Origin: Sphaerosporella brunnea
Lineage: Eukaryota > Ascomycota > Pezizomycetes > Pezizales > Pyronemataceae
NCBI GenBank assembly: GCA_008704415.1
Contig: VXIS01000177.1
Span: forward strand, 1-64,000
DNA length: 64,000 nt
Direction: 5' to 3'
In this document: one piece after another, positions 22,610-34,018 of the stretch
Layout of the letters: every line of letters begins with the position of its first letter
How positions within the stretch are numbered: position 1 is the first letter of the stretch
Translations under genes and position numbers: made by a program
The notes under the pieces: generated by a model
Databases searched by the model: none
Seen by the model: only the letters and a program-made list of their open reading frames with translations
What the model was told of the DNA's origin: nothing

Positions 22610-24997
22610 GGGTTACACCGAGGGACGGTGTTGGAAGGGTTTGATTGGTAGGGGCGTTTGGAGCGTTTTGCGCGTGCGCGTTCGCGTTTCATTGGGTGGT
22701 TCTTTAACATCTTAGCTTTGTGCCTATTTCTTTCTTTTGTGGTTCCTCTTATATGTACCTTTCCTTTGGTTTCTGTCAGATGGGTATTCAGGATTGCCGC
22801 AGTTCCCGCATGAGATCACATCAATAAGGCGGCGGCCAGGGTATGGGGTGTGGGTCTGCCATAATATTTAGAGGTTGCTTGCAGACGATGAATCTGATCA
22901 CACAGCGCTGTGCGTGTATGTTAGCTGTTCCGAAGTTGTCATTGAAATGTTTGTTCTGCATCGCTGGCCATGGTCAGAGGACGGTTATTTTTTTTTTTTT
23001 AGCTCCTGTGCAGGTGGTACGGATCGTGAAAGTGGCGAGTTCTAATTGGCCTCGATTTCTGACGTCACGAGGCAAAGCTTCCATCTCGATTGCCAGTAAA
23101 AATTGCCGTCTTCGATTGCAGGGGGAACGCCAAGACTAGGTAATAATTACATTTCCTCCCACATTCAACCACGGATAATATCGCCACTCATTGCAAATAT
23201 AAACTATCACGCGGTGTTGAAGACTTTGCGGCCAGCCTGCCACCGAGAGGCTGGGTCCCAGTCCGACACACAAAGCTGTATGCAGACAATAAACTTGATT
23301 ACGAACGTTTGAACACACACAAAAGGTATATAACTGCCAATGGCGATGATTAGATAGCTTTGCTGTCAATGCAATGAGGCACGCGCGACGAAGAATAATG
23401 ATAAGATGAAGTGTTTGTGTACGCATAGTTGCGCGATTGTGGTGGGACATTAATTGGCGGGCCGCGCTTCTTCTGACCAGGGTTTTGTACCCTTGGTAGC
23501 AATTAGGATAATTCAAACTCATTACCTACAATACTATACGCAACACTTCTCCAAGACCGCGTGATGTCTCCTGTTTTTTAGGATCCGGGAGCTGCTCCTC
23601 GATGTCGAGCAACACCTTCTCGTCAACTGGACTGCGTGGTTCCAGGAAGGGCTGCTCCAGGATGTGCCCGTTCATATGCATGTAGGATGCTCCCTTCTCT
23701 TTTTTAAAAGACCCCTGTAACCACTGGACTGACTAAGTCACCAGGCCTTGCAGAGTCGCATGAGACGGTGGGCTAGCTGAGTCGGTCACGCCGTGGCTAG
23801 GGCTCGGGTGGATGGAGGAGTAATGGAGTCTGTGGCGGTGCGGCGCAGGTATTAGCACTCCCGGCGGCCTAGGGGTGAAGAGGCATCACCGCCGCAGTTG
23901 TTTCCCCCACCCACCTCCCTCACCAGGGGCTCCGGAGACTGGCAGCGCAGCGCCGGGCCTGAGGCAGCCGCCGGTTCGACGCTGCGTCCAGGGCAAACCA
24001 CGAGTCGGGGCATGAGGGAAAGGAGAAGGGAGCGAAGGAGTGCAGGGGTTATGTAAGCACAATATATATGTAGCGCACAGTCTCTTGTGGCCGAAGGATA
24101 CTGAGTTGTTCGAGAGCCAGTTAGGGAATCAACCTTCTCTCTCTCTCTTTCACTTCGTGATAGCCTTTTCTACTAGGGTAGACCCAGCCTCTTCAGCGGG
24201 TTTGAAGGTACAGGTGTGAAGGAGACGGAGAGAACGTCTAGCTAGCTCTGGGGCTATTTCCTCACTGAAACTTAGCGCACTAGCAAGCTCTCACGCCGGA
24301 ATTTGACGGCGAAAGGGATCTTGATGGCTTGGGCGCTGTCGAGGTGTGTTCAAGTCGATTTCTGACTAACAGTAAATACTGGCTCCTCTTCATATGGAGA
24401 TACAGATTTGTGAGTTCTAAGACAAACGGTATAGAACTGGTATTATAGGTTAGTTAGAAATCGTTAGTTTCACACAATCAGTGTAGTCCCCACCTTAAGG
24501 AAAGAGTCTCACTTTCGAGATTGCAAGGCATCACGGCCAAGGTGGTTTTTCGATATGGACAGTATACAGCAGGAAATGATTCAAAGGCGCACTCGTACCA
24601 TGAGACGATTTCTCCTGCTGGAGGAATTGAAATCTAACCGCGTACCAAATACAATACCTTGGCTATAGTTTCTAGAGAAAATTTTAGTATGATTCCCGAG
24701 CTCCGCCATCCATTTCTATGTTCTGTCTCCATTGCAGTTGTAGCACGAGCTCTGTGTGAGAAGCCGCGTCTTGTGTTTTCTGAAGCCGTTTGCTTAGCAA
24801 ACCGCATCTTTAAAAACAATGAATTTAAAAGATCCATGAGACGCCATAACCTCCCCCGTATTGGAAGATACAAAGTAACCGGCAGTACCTCGACCGCTGT
24901 GCATCTTCAACAAACAACGGCATAACCAACATCACGGCTACCAACACCAATAGAGCGGCGAAACGCCGGACGCCAAGCTAACATAACTGCCGCGTAT
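22610..24997. other. Gene-free region, possible retroelement debris at 23.6-24.4 kb
   Basis: No gene is supported across 2.4 kb. The part from about 23570 to 24330 is more GC-rich than its flanks and contains a CT-microsatellite (about 24132-24150). It is reminiscent of degenerate LTR-retroelement DNA, but I could not find matching LTRs, a primer-binding site or polyprotein motifs, so this is only a suspicion. Confidence 0.3.
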
Positions 24998-25252
24998 ATG
25001 CAAGATAATACAAAGTTTCTGTGTGGACACAGGAGCTGCAATGACTGCGCGGCAATTCTCCTCAAGGATGACAGAATGAAGAGACCAGCGTCAGAAATGC
25101 CAGAGACAGCAATGTGGACGATAAAGGGGAGGAAGAAGTTATTGATGATCATATGGCAGTGTTGTAATTGTACCATTCGCGTTATCGCTCGGGAAGATAA
25201 GATGCGATGTCAATGTGGGCACAAGTGTTGTGAGAATCGTGGCACGGCTTGA
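24998..25252 (+). CDS. Small zinc-module protein, one and a half modules
   Basis: 84 residues, intronless, ATG at 24998. The C-terminal half holds the module WQCCNC ... MRCQCGHKCCEN, matching the downstream small proteins (W-x-C-C-x-C, then C-x-C-x-H-x2-C). The final C-x2-C cysteine is missing (ENR). The N-terminal part (KFLCGHRSCNDC) looks like the second half of another module, as if two copies had fused. The spacing of Cys and His implies zinc binding, but no known family was matched. First of a same-strand array. Confidence 0.6.
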   Translation: MQDNTKFLCGHRSCNDCAAILLKDDRMKRPASEMPETAMWTIKGRKKLLMIIWQCCNCTIRVIAREDKMRCQCGHKCCENRGTA

Positions 25253-25844
25253 GTTGAGAATTATCGTGTTTTTTGGTCTTGGTTCTGCTGGCAAAGGGCT
25301 CTTAGCTCTGGATTTTTTTTTTTTTCCTAAGTCGACAAGATTTTTAAGGTGGAAACCGCACACGTGGGGGCTACTGGAACCGCTGGCTGCAAGTGGTTTT
25401 GTCTTTGTTCCTCGAAAAGCACTCACGATGGAGTTATATAGGTTGCTGACATTCAGCACATTTCCAGATTGCAGGAGCGTAGATGGGAGAGTGATCATGA
25501 GCGAATAGGAGTGCAAATAAAAAATAGCAAAAAATTACCCAGGAATTTTACTCCAGCCCTTCTGAGAAGAGTCACAGCACGCAACCGGTGACCCCCAAGT
25601 GACGGCCTCACGCATCCATCATACAGCTCTATCCCTTCCAGCAGCCAATCCCGCCACTTATGATCCCACTGGACAGCAAGAACCACGACCTGCGAAACGT
25701 CTAGGACCATATTTGGATGGTATAAATTTAAATTTTCTTAGAATGGAGAAGTAAATGCCAGCCCTTGAAGCGAAATTGACCTCAACGGGTACATAATGGG
25801 CGGCCTCTTCCGTTTACGACAGCCACAATCGATCAACCAACAAC
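25253..25844. other. Spacer in small-protein array
   Basis: Contains a T12-type run near 25313. CGGGTACAT near 25785 partly matches the GGGTNCAAA motif. No gene seen. Confidence 0.35.
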
Positions 25845-26054
25845 ATGCCGAAGACACCTGCCAAGCGTAAAAACAACATCCCCCCAACCTCGAACTGCAA
25901 AAAGCAGAAAAACAAGGACCCCACCAATTACATTGCGTGGGGCTGCTGCCAGTGCAAGGTAGGAGTCATGACCGAGGAAAACAAACCGAACCTGTGCCAG
26001 TGCGGACACACCTTTTGTGAGAAATGTGACTTTATCAACTCAATAAGCATTTGA
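25845..26054 (+). CDS. Small zinc-module protein
   Basis: 69 residues, intronless. A basic leader (TPAKRKN, NCKKQKNK) precedes one full module: WGCCQC, 13 residues, then CQCGHTFCEKC. Eight potential ligands are present (three Cys in CC-x-C, two in C-x-C, His, and the final C-x2-C). The basic leader could direct the protein to the nucleus. Function unknown; DNA, RNA or protein binding is possible. Confidence 0.65.
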   Translation: MPKTPAKRKNNIPPTSNCKKQKNKDPTNYIAWGCCQCKVGVMTEENKPNLCQCGHTFCEKCDFINSISI

Positions 26055-27078
26055 GTCACGGGCTTGGAATATTTATGGAGTGGGGCTTTTTTTTTTTTTT
26101 TTTTTGTTTTGTTTTGGAGTTATGGGCTGGGTTATTTTTAAGCTGCGGCTGCGATGATGGTCATGAGGGGCACCGGTTGGGGGAACTGCGGGCTTGTTTT
26201 GCAAGTTGAGCACGCACACAAAAGAAATCGATGGTTGTTTCTTGCTCTGGGACACGAGCCTGTGGGGCCACAATATTGGAGACCCTGTTCCGGCAAAAGG
26301 ATGCTATCGTACAGCAGCCCAAGGCACCTCGCCTCCAACAATACCAGGCCGGGAATGTTCCTCAAGTTGACTCAAGCTTTGTTTAGGAAGATTGGGTGCG
26401 GATCCGCCGCTCTGATCGGCGCCATTATTTGCTCACCAACTCGGCGGACCACAATTATCTGGGCACTGTAGCAAGCTTCCAAGCCAAAGCTCACCCGCTC
26501 ACTTCTCTGAGCACGTAACCCAAGAACACAGATATCGGTGTCGACCGGTGGATTGGCGTAGTGGCTATCACACTCGTTGACATATCAAAGAACCCACTGT
26601 ATGCGTGTACGAGTGGTACCCGGTTAGAGACTGATCATTCTTTTTGAGGGCGGGTTTGGAATAAAGTGTTAGCATTACTGGTGTCTTGGAAGGCATCTCA
26701 GGATTAGAGATTTGAGGTCTGAGGGATAGGTTGGCGGTCTGCAGTCAAGTGCGGTGTGGACTGTTGATATATTGGTTGGGCCACAACGCTGTTCACCAAA
26801 CTGGTCGGACGTTTTCAGACCCTCAACTGGGTACAAAAATTGTCTAGATTACCAGTGCCCAGAGAGTTCCTTTTTTGGTTGCTTGCGCAGTGAAAATTTC
26901 CGGCCCTGTAGAAGGCCAACGTATTCGTACGTACTGTCTGTTTTGAAGTTAAGAATATTTTCTAAAAAGTTGATGGTTTTATATGCAAATGTAGAATCTT
27001 CCCCCGTCATTTGAGGGTATGAAAGCAGCTCCGACCAGCCCAAACAACAAACCAGCAAACACCAGAAACGAATAGAAA
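26055..27078. other. Spacer in small-protein array
   Basis: T-run at about 26090-26105. A GGGTACAAA motif at 26829-26837, on the plus strand, is about 240 bp upstream of the next gene. No gene seen. Confidence 0.35.
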
Positions 27079-27213
27079 ATGACTACCAACGAGATGATCA
27101 AGTGGATCTACTGGCAGTGCTGCGACTGCGACTCTGTAGTAATGACGCGTGAAGATAGAATGGCCTGTCACTGTAGCCACGCGATTTGCGAGGAGTGTGG
27201 GGTTTTTCTGTAA
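27079..27213 (+). CDS. 44-residue zinc-module microprotein
   Basis: A tiny open frame that is almost nothing but the module: a short leader MTTNEMIKWIY, then WQCCDC, twelve residues (including MTREDRM), and CHCSHAICEEC, ending GVFL. All eight expected ligands are present. The conservation of W-x-C-C-x-C and C-x-C-x-H-x2-C-x2-C with its neighbours is the reason for calling it despite its size. ATG context GAAAATG is acceptable. Confidence 0.6.
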   Translation: MTTNEMIKWIYWQCCDCDSVVMTREDRMACHCSHAICEECGVFL

Positions 27214-27397
27214 GACTAATGAGGCTGGGGAGACTCAAGGGACGTATTTTGGGGCTGGGGGCTGTCTTGGATGGATTTAGAGAGGGATTTCATCTGAGAC
27301 CTCATTTGCAGTACCTCGAGGAGTGCTCTTCGTTATCATGGGAGAGATCTGGAAGTTAATTTGATCGTGACGAACAACCAAATGAGCCAAAATTAAA

Positions 27398-27529
27398 ATG
27401 ATACCATGATAGTGCTGCCTTTGCAAGGCTTTCGTCATGTGGGAAAAAGATCATATGCATTGTCCTTTTGGGCATTCGTTTTGTGAAGCTTGCCGGGTGA
27501 TGCCGAAAGATGCCTCGGAAGGGTGCTAG
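27398..27529 (+). pseudogene. Degenerate zinc-module copy
   Basis: From 27413 the frame reads CCLC, twelve residues, then CPFGHSFCEAC and a stop at 27527-27529. It is clearly the same module, with one ligand replaced (C-P-F-G-H instead of C-x-C-x-H). The ATG at 27398 is followed by TGA and TAG just before the module, where other copies have the W-x pair. Either this is a dead copy or an undetected upstream exon joins at the TAG acceptor; no fitting donor was found. Confidence 0.55.
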
Positions 27530-28355
27530 GGCTCTGTTATAGTTGAAGTAGAAATGTTGAGCGTTCTGCTCGTCGGCCCGAGTGGAATAGGAGTCGTGCA
27601 GGCGCTCTCAGAGAGAAATAGAATCGTCGAAAGCACGCGGTCGTCACTTGTACTAACACTGAAGAATATGATAGCGCTGCTACTTTTGCAACGTGTGACA
27701 TATATGTTCTATTCTAAGGAGCAGATTATACTGACGACCACCAGGCGGACCGACCGGCCAACTAGCCACTTTTCTCGGTGGCAGCAGGAAAATTGTAGCG
27801 TGTACGGCTGAGCAGACACCGCGTCTGCCCCGCAGCATCCTGCGTATCTTCTATTTACAATTGGAAAGCACTGTCTATGATAAATTTGCAACACTGCTGC
27901 TGCTCCGGCCTACTCACAACAGATAGGGTTAGGGTACGCATTAGCTTAGGCCATCTAGTCGGCCCGGCGGTCGCCAGGATGTTTGCCCGGCACGATAGAA
28001 CAGATAGAGCTGCGTGCTGCTTTCACAGCTAATCAAGTTGCAATGAAGGGGCCGTTTGATGGGAGTTTCGACCCGCCTTCACTCGTGGTGCATGTTGGGC
28101 TGTGTACAAGGCGGAAGAATTGAATATTGAATATTAATGTATCCAGCGATAACAACAGGATATGGCAGCTTTTGACCCGATCGAGCGTTCAAGTTCCCAT
28201 TCCATCCCCGCTTCTTTTGCCGCCATCGTTTCTGACTATCCACGACGAGGATAATACTCGCGGCCCGGCCGCCCACAAACACACAACTCTCGCCGCAACA
28301 ACAACTCGCAAAGACACAACACACATATATATAGCACCGCAAAACATCCACCATC
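27530..28355. other. Spacer in small-protein array
   Basis: A TAGGGTTAGGG stretch at 27924-27934 is telomere-repeat-like but covers barely two units. TATATATA lies near 28325, unusually close to the following ATG. No gene seen. Confidence 0.35.
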
Positions 28356-28517
28356 ATGTATACCACCACCAACCAGAGCAAAGACACTCTGGACTGGTTC
28401 TGTTGCCACTGCGAGAATTATCGCTCCACTGACGAGGGCCATATGCTTTGCGTGTGCAGGCATGCGCTATGTGAGGAGTGCACGGTTATGATACCGGCGA
28501 CTATCGAGATGTGGTAG
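28356..28517 (+). CDS. 53-residue zinc-module microprotein
   Basis: Intronless. Leader MYTTTNQSKDTLD, then WFCCHC, twelve residues and CVCRHALCEEC, followed by a short tail TVMIPATIEMW. All eight ligands are present. Last member of the array. The ATG has a good context (CCACCATCATG). A TATA-like sequence lies only about 25 bp upstream, so the leader would be very short if it is used. Confidence 0.6.
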   Translation: MYTTTNQSKDTLDWFCCHCENYRSTDEGHMLCVCRHALCEECTVMIPATIEMW

Positions 28518-29116
28518 AGTTTGTCGTGGAGGGGAGTGGATCCAGATATTTTGGCGGTTGCGATGTATTGAGGTTTTTCTCGTTGCATGTATTTTCGTGT
28601 TATGATTTCTGGGTCACAATGCCCCAAGTATGACTGGCAGAGTGCCAACCTGGAACTTTATATGCCGGATTCCGATATATTCGTGTCTTTGAGGCGGAGG
28701 ACGACCCTTTCTATACTCCCCAGTGCGGGTTGCCGGGAAGGAGCTTCACAATGTAGTTATACTTTGTTGTCGTGAACAGTGGAGCGGTGGAGTATCTCGC
28801 TCTTTTATACTTGAAAAAAAAAAGGCTGCCCATTAAAAAACTGCCACCCTTCCAAATCCGCCAGCGGAGGCTTGCATGGTAGCGAGCGCAAACGACTGTG
28901 CGCACGATACGGCCCTGTGCGTATGCGGGACGGTAACAAACGCCAGCAGTTGCCACCTTCTATGTGGTACCAGTTGCAGGTGTCAGCCGTCACTGCTCAC
29001 AAGCTTACTGTAGAAGGGGCTTTCTAGTTCACGTCCAGCAAGCGGGTGAGTTAGATGCCGCAAATCATGGGGGATCTTTGATTAGGCGGAAAAAGGAAGA
29101 ATCCGAGTGTCTGTGG
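28518..29116. other. Intergenic
   Basis: No gene or repeat recognised. Confidence 0.35.
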
Positions 29117-29266
29117 AGTGGAAGCCTTCCCATCGCTCTATAGCGGCCGAATAGATCAATATTCTATGTAACAAACAACCACCTGTACGTGCTATATATC
29201 CTTTCAATTCAGCGAATAGGTAACTGTTCGATTCGGCCTCAATAGAGCGACTGGAAGGCTTTCACT
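29117..29266. repeat. 150-bp inverted-repeat (hairpin) element
   Basis: About 38 bp from 29117 (AGTGGAAGCCTTCC ... CGGCCGAATAGA) is repeated inverted at about 29229-29266 with a few mismatches and a spacer of about 72 bp. It is MITE-sized, but no clear target-site duplication was found. Confidence 0.6.
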
Positions 29267-30572
29267 GACTGGAACACCTAAACATAGACCCAATCACAAC
29301 AGCACCCCAAATTTTACACAACCGCAAAGCAAATATTGATGAGGCGAAAGGAAAATGGTCGCCTGAGCTCGCGATCTGTGCTGGACTCAATTAAGATAAT
29401 TATCCTGTGAAGGATGATTTGCCTTAAAGCCAGAGGAGAATAATATCATAATTATTACTGACTGCATTCATTTTTTGATTGATGTGAAATGCTCGGGATT
29501 TAATTGAGAACGCATCCATTGAGAATGCTTTCCTTTCATGTCCGGTGGTAAGTCCTGCTAAAATACCCGCTAGGAGACTAGCCAGGCATTTCGGTAAACC
29601 CCAGCAGTTCTGTAAATGGGACCTCAAGAATAAGTATTATCACGATATATCCACCGCCAATCACCAACAAACTAATACAAGCAAAGAATGGCGAGAAAAC
29701 AAGACAAACGACTGCCAAACAAGTGGAGTGTGATTTTTTTTAGATATGCATGTCATATCTAAAGACCTAGGTCTATAACAACGCCCCGCATCATCAAAAA
29801 AACTACTGGCAACCACATGCCAAACAAGATGAAAGCAGTATTCGAAGCTGATGGACTAGCTATTGATTTGATGTACATAATATTTTTTTGGCGTCGCCTT
29901 GTTCAACGCCATTTTTTTTTGGTGGTCTCTACTTCAGTACCTGATGTCGCCAGCCAATCGCCTCAATTCTGTTGTTGTTGCGAAAGCGAGTAAGCAAGCG
30001 ACAGAAGCTTATGGTTTGGTACTTTTAGGGCTCGAAATACACCGTCTCTTGGGTCTTTTTTGGAAACCCCATGACTCTCGTTCTTTGGCACTAACGCTCG
30101 CCGCGGCCGAAACTTGCGGATTTTTTTTTATACCTCTTTTTTGCATACATAAACACCGAGTGGCCTGGCTTGGATGTTGAGAACGCGCCAGCATCAAACC
30201 GCCCGGCTAGTCGAACGGACCAGAACACCACCGCACTGCGCAGGCAAGCTTGCAAGCCCGCGCGAGAGTACTGACTACATATATAAGAGAGCACCTACAA
30301 ATAAGCAGATCACTCTTCGACTAGGACGGCGTAGAGTAGGACAAGAGGAAAGGTGCCGGGTTATGTACCAAGCAGGAGAGCGGTGGAGAGAGACCCGGCA
30401 GCGAACCCAACCCGTACCGATTTCGTCACGTGAATTGGTGCGCTCAGCTCAATTGAGGCGAGTGCTGTATTGTGAGTCACTGGCCCCTAAGCGGTCACGT
30501 GTTTTGCACCTCATAATAAACTTCAAAACCTCAAAGCTCGCACCATACCAGACAATTCACCAGGAAGCGAAC
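29267..30572. other. Intergenic and leader region
   Basis: AT-rich to about 30150, then more GC-rich. TATATAA at about 30280 and ATAATAAA at about 30510 are alternative TATA boxes for the gene at 30573. No other gene is seen. Confidence 0.35.
30426..30501. promoter_or_regulatory. Pair of TCACGTG E-boxes
   Basis: TCACGTGA at 30426-30433 and TCACGTG at 30495-30501, 69 bp apart, lie 70-150 bp upstream of the ATG at 30573. They fit a bHLH-factor site pair. If translation begins at the in-frame ATG at 30363 they would be coding. Confidence 0.35.
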
Positions 30573-31315
30573 ATGGAGCAGCAACCGAGACAGCGAACCA
30601 CCAGGGCGCAGCAGCCGGCACAGCAAACCACCAGGGCGCAGCGGCCGCGACAGGAAACCGCTCCACCCCCGCCGGCCGGGCCTGGGTGGGCAGTTGAGCC
30701 TGAGGACCCGGTGCAAGCGCAATATCGACCCGCCCGGATCCTGCCCCACATGCAGCCCATGACGGCGCGCAATCTCGAGAATCTGCCTCCCGCTCGGCTT
30801 CGCCAGTTTGAGCAGCGCCAGGCTGAGCTCAGGCGGCGAGAGATCGCTCTCAGGACGCAGTTGCCTCCGACCATCATCGATACCGTCGATTTTGGACGCG
30901 AGTTGGGCGCTCTCAGATACACCGGACGCGGAGGACACTCAGGGAGCTATCAGTACACGGTCGTTACCGAGTTGTCGCCCAGACCGGATGGCAGGCGTCG
31001 CTTCGTTGTTGACGCTATCCCCTACTATGACGAGGACGACATCCGCTCTGCAAGCGCCGGGGACCGCCGTGACACGGCGAACTTGGGTTATATCCCCAAC
31101 GCTTCCGGAAACTTCTCTCCCGTCCCGAATGTCGGTCCCCTCGAGATCCGCAACGGCAGGAACGTCGACCAGGATGGCAGGATGGACACAGACTTCATTG
31201 GCACGTGGCACAATATCCCTATTCCCCCCCCTGTTCCCCGTGTGATTAGGTAAGACAGCCCCACCCAACCATCGATCATCGAAGATACTAACAGAATAGG
31301 ATCGGCCGTCGGTAA
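30573..31315 (+). CDS. Orphan Arg/Gln/Pro-rich protein, two exons
   Basis: 230 residues: exon 1 30573-31249, intron 31250-31299 (50 nt, GTAAGA, TACTAAC, TAG), exon 2 31300-31315 adding IGRR. The N-terminus has QRTTRAQQPAQ-type repeats, followed by a helical charged region (LENLPPARLRQFEQRQAELR) and a compact C-terminal part. An in-frame ATG at 30363 would add 70 residues; I prefer 30573 because of its context (GCGAACATGG). The short last exon shows that the apparent stop at the end of the long frame lies inside an intron. No family recognised. Confidence 0.6.
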
Positions 31316-32254
31316 ACGACATGAACAACCGCAGAGCTATCTACCGAAATAATACGACATCTTCTACGGGAGGTGTAGTATTCTCTGGCGATTTCATGAT
31401 GGGTGCATTTACAGAAGGTGTTTCTTTTCTGTCATTTCTCTCACATACTGTTGCGTTTTCCCTGTTCTGTACGACAATTTAATGGAACTTTGAGGCTTTT
31501 TGTCTCCGAGGGGATGAATTATGGCAGCTTTCAGGGAGACAAGAGCTCCAAATGGTGCACGATCACACGTCGCCGGTACTCTGACGGAATTGAACTCCTT
31601 GACAGCGTCATTCCGGGTGAATCCAAAGCGGCGTTTGGGTAATTGTAATTGTAATTGTAATTTGAGGTGGAGTTTACTCAGTTCTCAGTAAAATTCAGCC
31701 TTGGTAGTCCGTGAACAAAATCTCTTCTGCACCTTAGATATGTAGGCCGCGGTTCTTTTTCTCAAAACTAGATCTCCAAATTCTATTTTTTTTAAAGCCT
31801 TTATTTTTTTTATTTTAATCTGGTTTTGAGAAGCGAATATACGAGTCATTGTTGGTGAGGAGAGTGACAACTGAAATAGCGGTACAGTGAACTGCCAGTA
31901 CAAACTGCGTTGGTGACGCGTCTTGGTTGGATACTTTGTATCGCCGGCGGTGCGGCGATGCACTCACAGGCGATGATTCGCCGCTGCATCACCGCACAAC
32001 GAATACTAAAACTATTAGAAAAAGCCTACTTCTCTGTGGCTTTATAACGCAAGCTTTACACCAATGTAGAGAGAGTTTTCTCGAGGTAACGTTGGACCCT
32101 GACCTATCACTCGTGAACCTGAGTTCAGATTTCCTTTTTTTGCACCCAAAATATTTTGGCAGACACTCACTCGACCTACCCCCCGCCCCCTACCTAGGCT
32201 TCATCTTGCCTTCACATCATCCTTCCCACCACTACACCCACCACACACACAACA
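31316..32254. other. Intergenic with (TAATTG)n microsatellite
   Basis: Four tandem TAATTG-type hexamers at about 31639-31664. A GC-rich imperfect palindrome lies at about 31945-32000. No gene is supported. Confidence 0.4.
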
Positions 32255-33122
32255 ATGGCTTCAACCATGACCACTACCACCACCACGACGCAGCTGCAGA
32301 AGCGCCGCAACATCTGGGCGCCCTCTCCACCAGCTCTCATCGCCCGGCTCCCCAACACGTTCACGCTCGCACCGCCTCCCGGCCTCCGCGCGCCGCAGCA
32401 CCGCAACACCCCCGCGCATCGCGCGCCCAAGGTCAGCAACGGCGCGATCCGTGTCAGCGATCCAGCAGCGTACATCGCACGGCGCCGCGCCTTCCCGTGC
32501 GATCCTCTGCAGAGCTACTTCCTGAGCAAGCACTTTCTTTCCAACGGCAACGGCCGCTCCTACCTCAACAGCGACATCACCATCCCCGTGGTCAGATTTG
32601 GGTTTTTTGAGGTCACTGTTGTCGACGAGCTTTCCGATGACGACTTGGTCGTTGTGCGTATTGTTGAGTATGTCACCCCCGCCCCCCCCCCCACCAAAAC
32701 AATCACTCCGATATGTGTTGAAGACGCTTTGGGACTGAAAACGTGATAGCCATTCCGACGGAAGCGTTAGCGACCTCCCCCCCTGCCACCCGCGCGACCT
32801 GGCGCTCTGCCATCGCTACTTCCTGCTCCTCAACAACCACCGCCACGCCACCTACGCCGAAAAGGTGCGTGGTCGCGACCTCGACATCGCTCGTCAGATC
32901 GTGGATCAGGCGGAGGTGATTCTGGAGGGAGCAGTTGCGAAGCTGCGCCAGACCCAGGGCGATGTTGATGTGTTGGTCGAAAGAGGAAAGGTTTCTGAGG
33001 CGAAGAAGGAGCTCCTCATTGCCAGAGGCGTTTACAAGAGACTGGAGAGTGAGTTGGAGCTGTGCAAGGAACGCGTCAAGGCGGAGGTGTGGAGGGTTGA
33101 GTGTTTCCATCGGAGACTTTAA
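32255..33122 (+). CDS. Orphan protein with C-terminal coiled coil, two exons
   Basis: 261 residues: exon 1 32255-32667, intron 32668-32749 (82 nt, GTATGT, ending GTGATAG, phase 2), exon 2 32750-33122. The N-terminus is Thr-rich (TMTTTTTTTQ) and then Pro/Arg-rich. A folded-looking middle follows (YFLSKHFLSNGN ... VVRFGFFEVTVVDELSDDDL). Exon 2 has paired Cys/His (PPCHPRDLALCHRYF) and a long amphipathic helix rich in Glu, Lys and Val that probably dimerises. Without the intron the frame ends prematurely after a poly-Pro artefact, which supports splicing. Family unknown. Confidence 0.65.
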
Positions 33123-34018
33123 GAGGGCTGGGATGATGGCGCCATTTTACTGTATGCATACGAGGCTATCAAAACCGTTATTTACTGAATTCAAATCTCT
33201 GCTCTCTTCTCTCGTGTTTCAGTACCGCCTGCAATTGTATTAATTGGACGTGGAAATAGAGTTCCTGTAACCTTCTTGGCTTGGTGAAGCGACATGACGT
33301 GTTCACTCCTGGGTTTTGTACTCAGGCAATTAAGGCTGAAGTAGCCCCGAATCACAAAACTGCAACTGAAAGGCGAGAACTGTTCCGGACTTTGCTAAAT
33401 TGAGCAAAGGTCCAATGCGACACAAAAAAGAGACAGTGAGAAATCCACACAGAACGTGCGAACCGCTGTGTAAAGTCCGATTGTCACCGAGCTTTTACGA
33501 TGAAAATTGATGAAATAAATGTAAACCAAACGGACCATAGCACTAACCCTCATCATCTACCCAACTCCTAATCCGGACCCTCTGGGCTCCGTATGGAATT
33601 TTTTTCTGGCGACTTTCAACAAGTTTTGGTGATAAGTTGTTGCGTTTTGTGTTGTGTGCGCATGTAAGGGTGTGTAAACTGACTTATGGCATTGTAAAAC
33701 TCGCATAGATTTTTGCAGTTTATCAACAACGGAGTTTATGCGGCCGAACGAAAGAAAGTATGAACTTCTAACGTTGAGCGTCGTCGAGTGCATAAGCGCG
33801 CGTCAATGCGGTTATCTACTCCAGCCAGCGCTATGCGGCGGAGCAACACAATATCCAGTGCTCGCGCAGTTGCCCACCGCACATGGTAGAAATAAACAAT
33901 TACTTCACCGAGATCCACTGGATGGGATAAAGCAATCATATTCATAGGATCTCAATAACTGAGTGTGCAAACCAATTGTTGGTCAAAGAACCGGGAATCC
34001 CACGTTGGTGAGAAGAGT
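33123..34018. other. Intergenic
   Basis: AT-rich region with only short frames; nothing recognised. Confidence 0.35.

Noticed and set aside
27924..27934. TAGGGTTAGGG telomere-like sequence (also near 48504)
   Set aside because: Only about two units, well within chance; no array or chromosome end.
31927..32610. 227-codon plus-strand frame rich in His
   Set aside because: Out of frame with the spliced gene at 32255, whose exon 2 continues in phase; the His-rich product reflects CCA/CAC-rich leader DNA.
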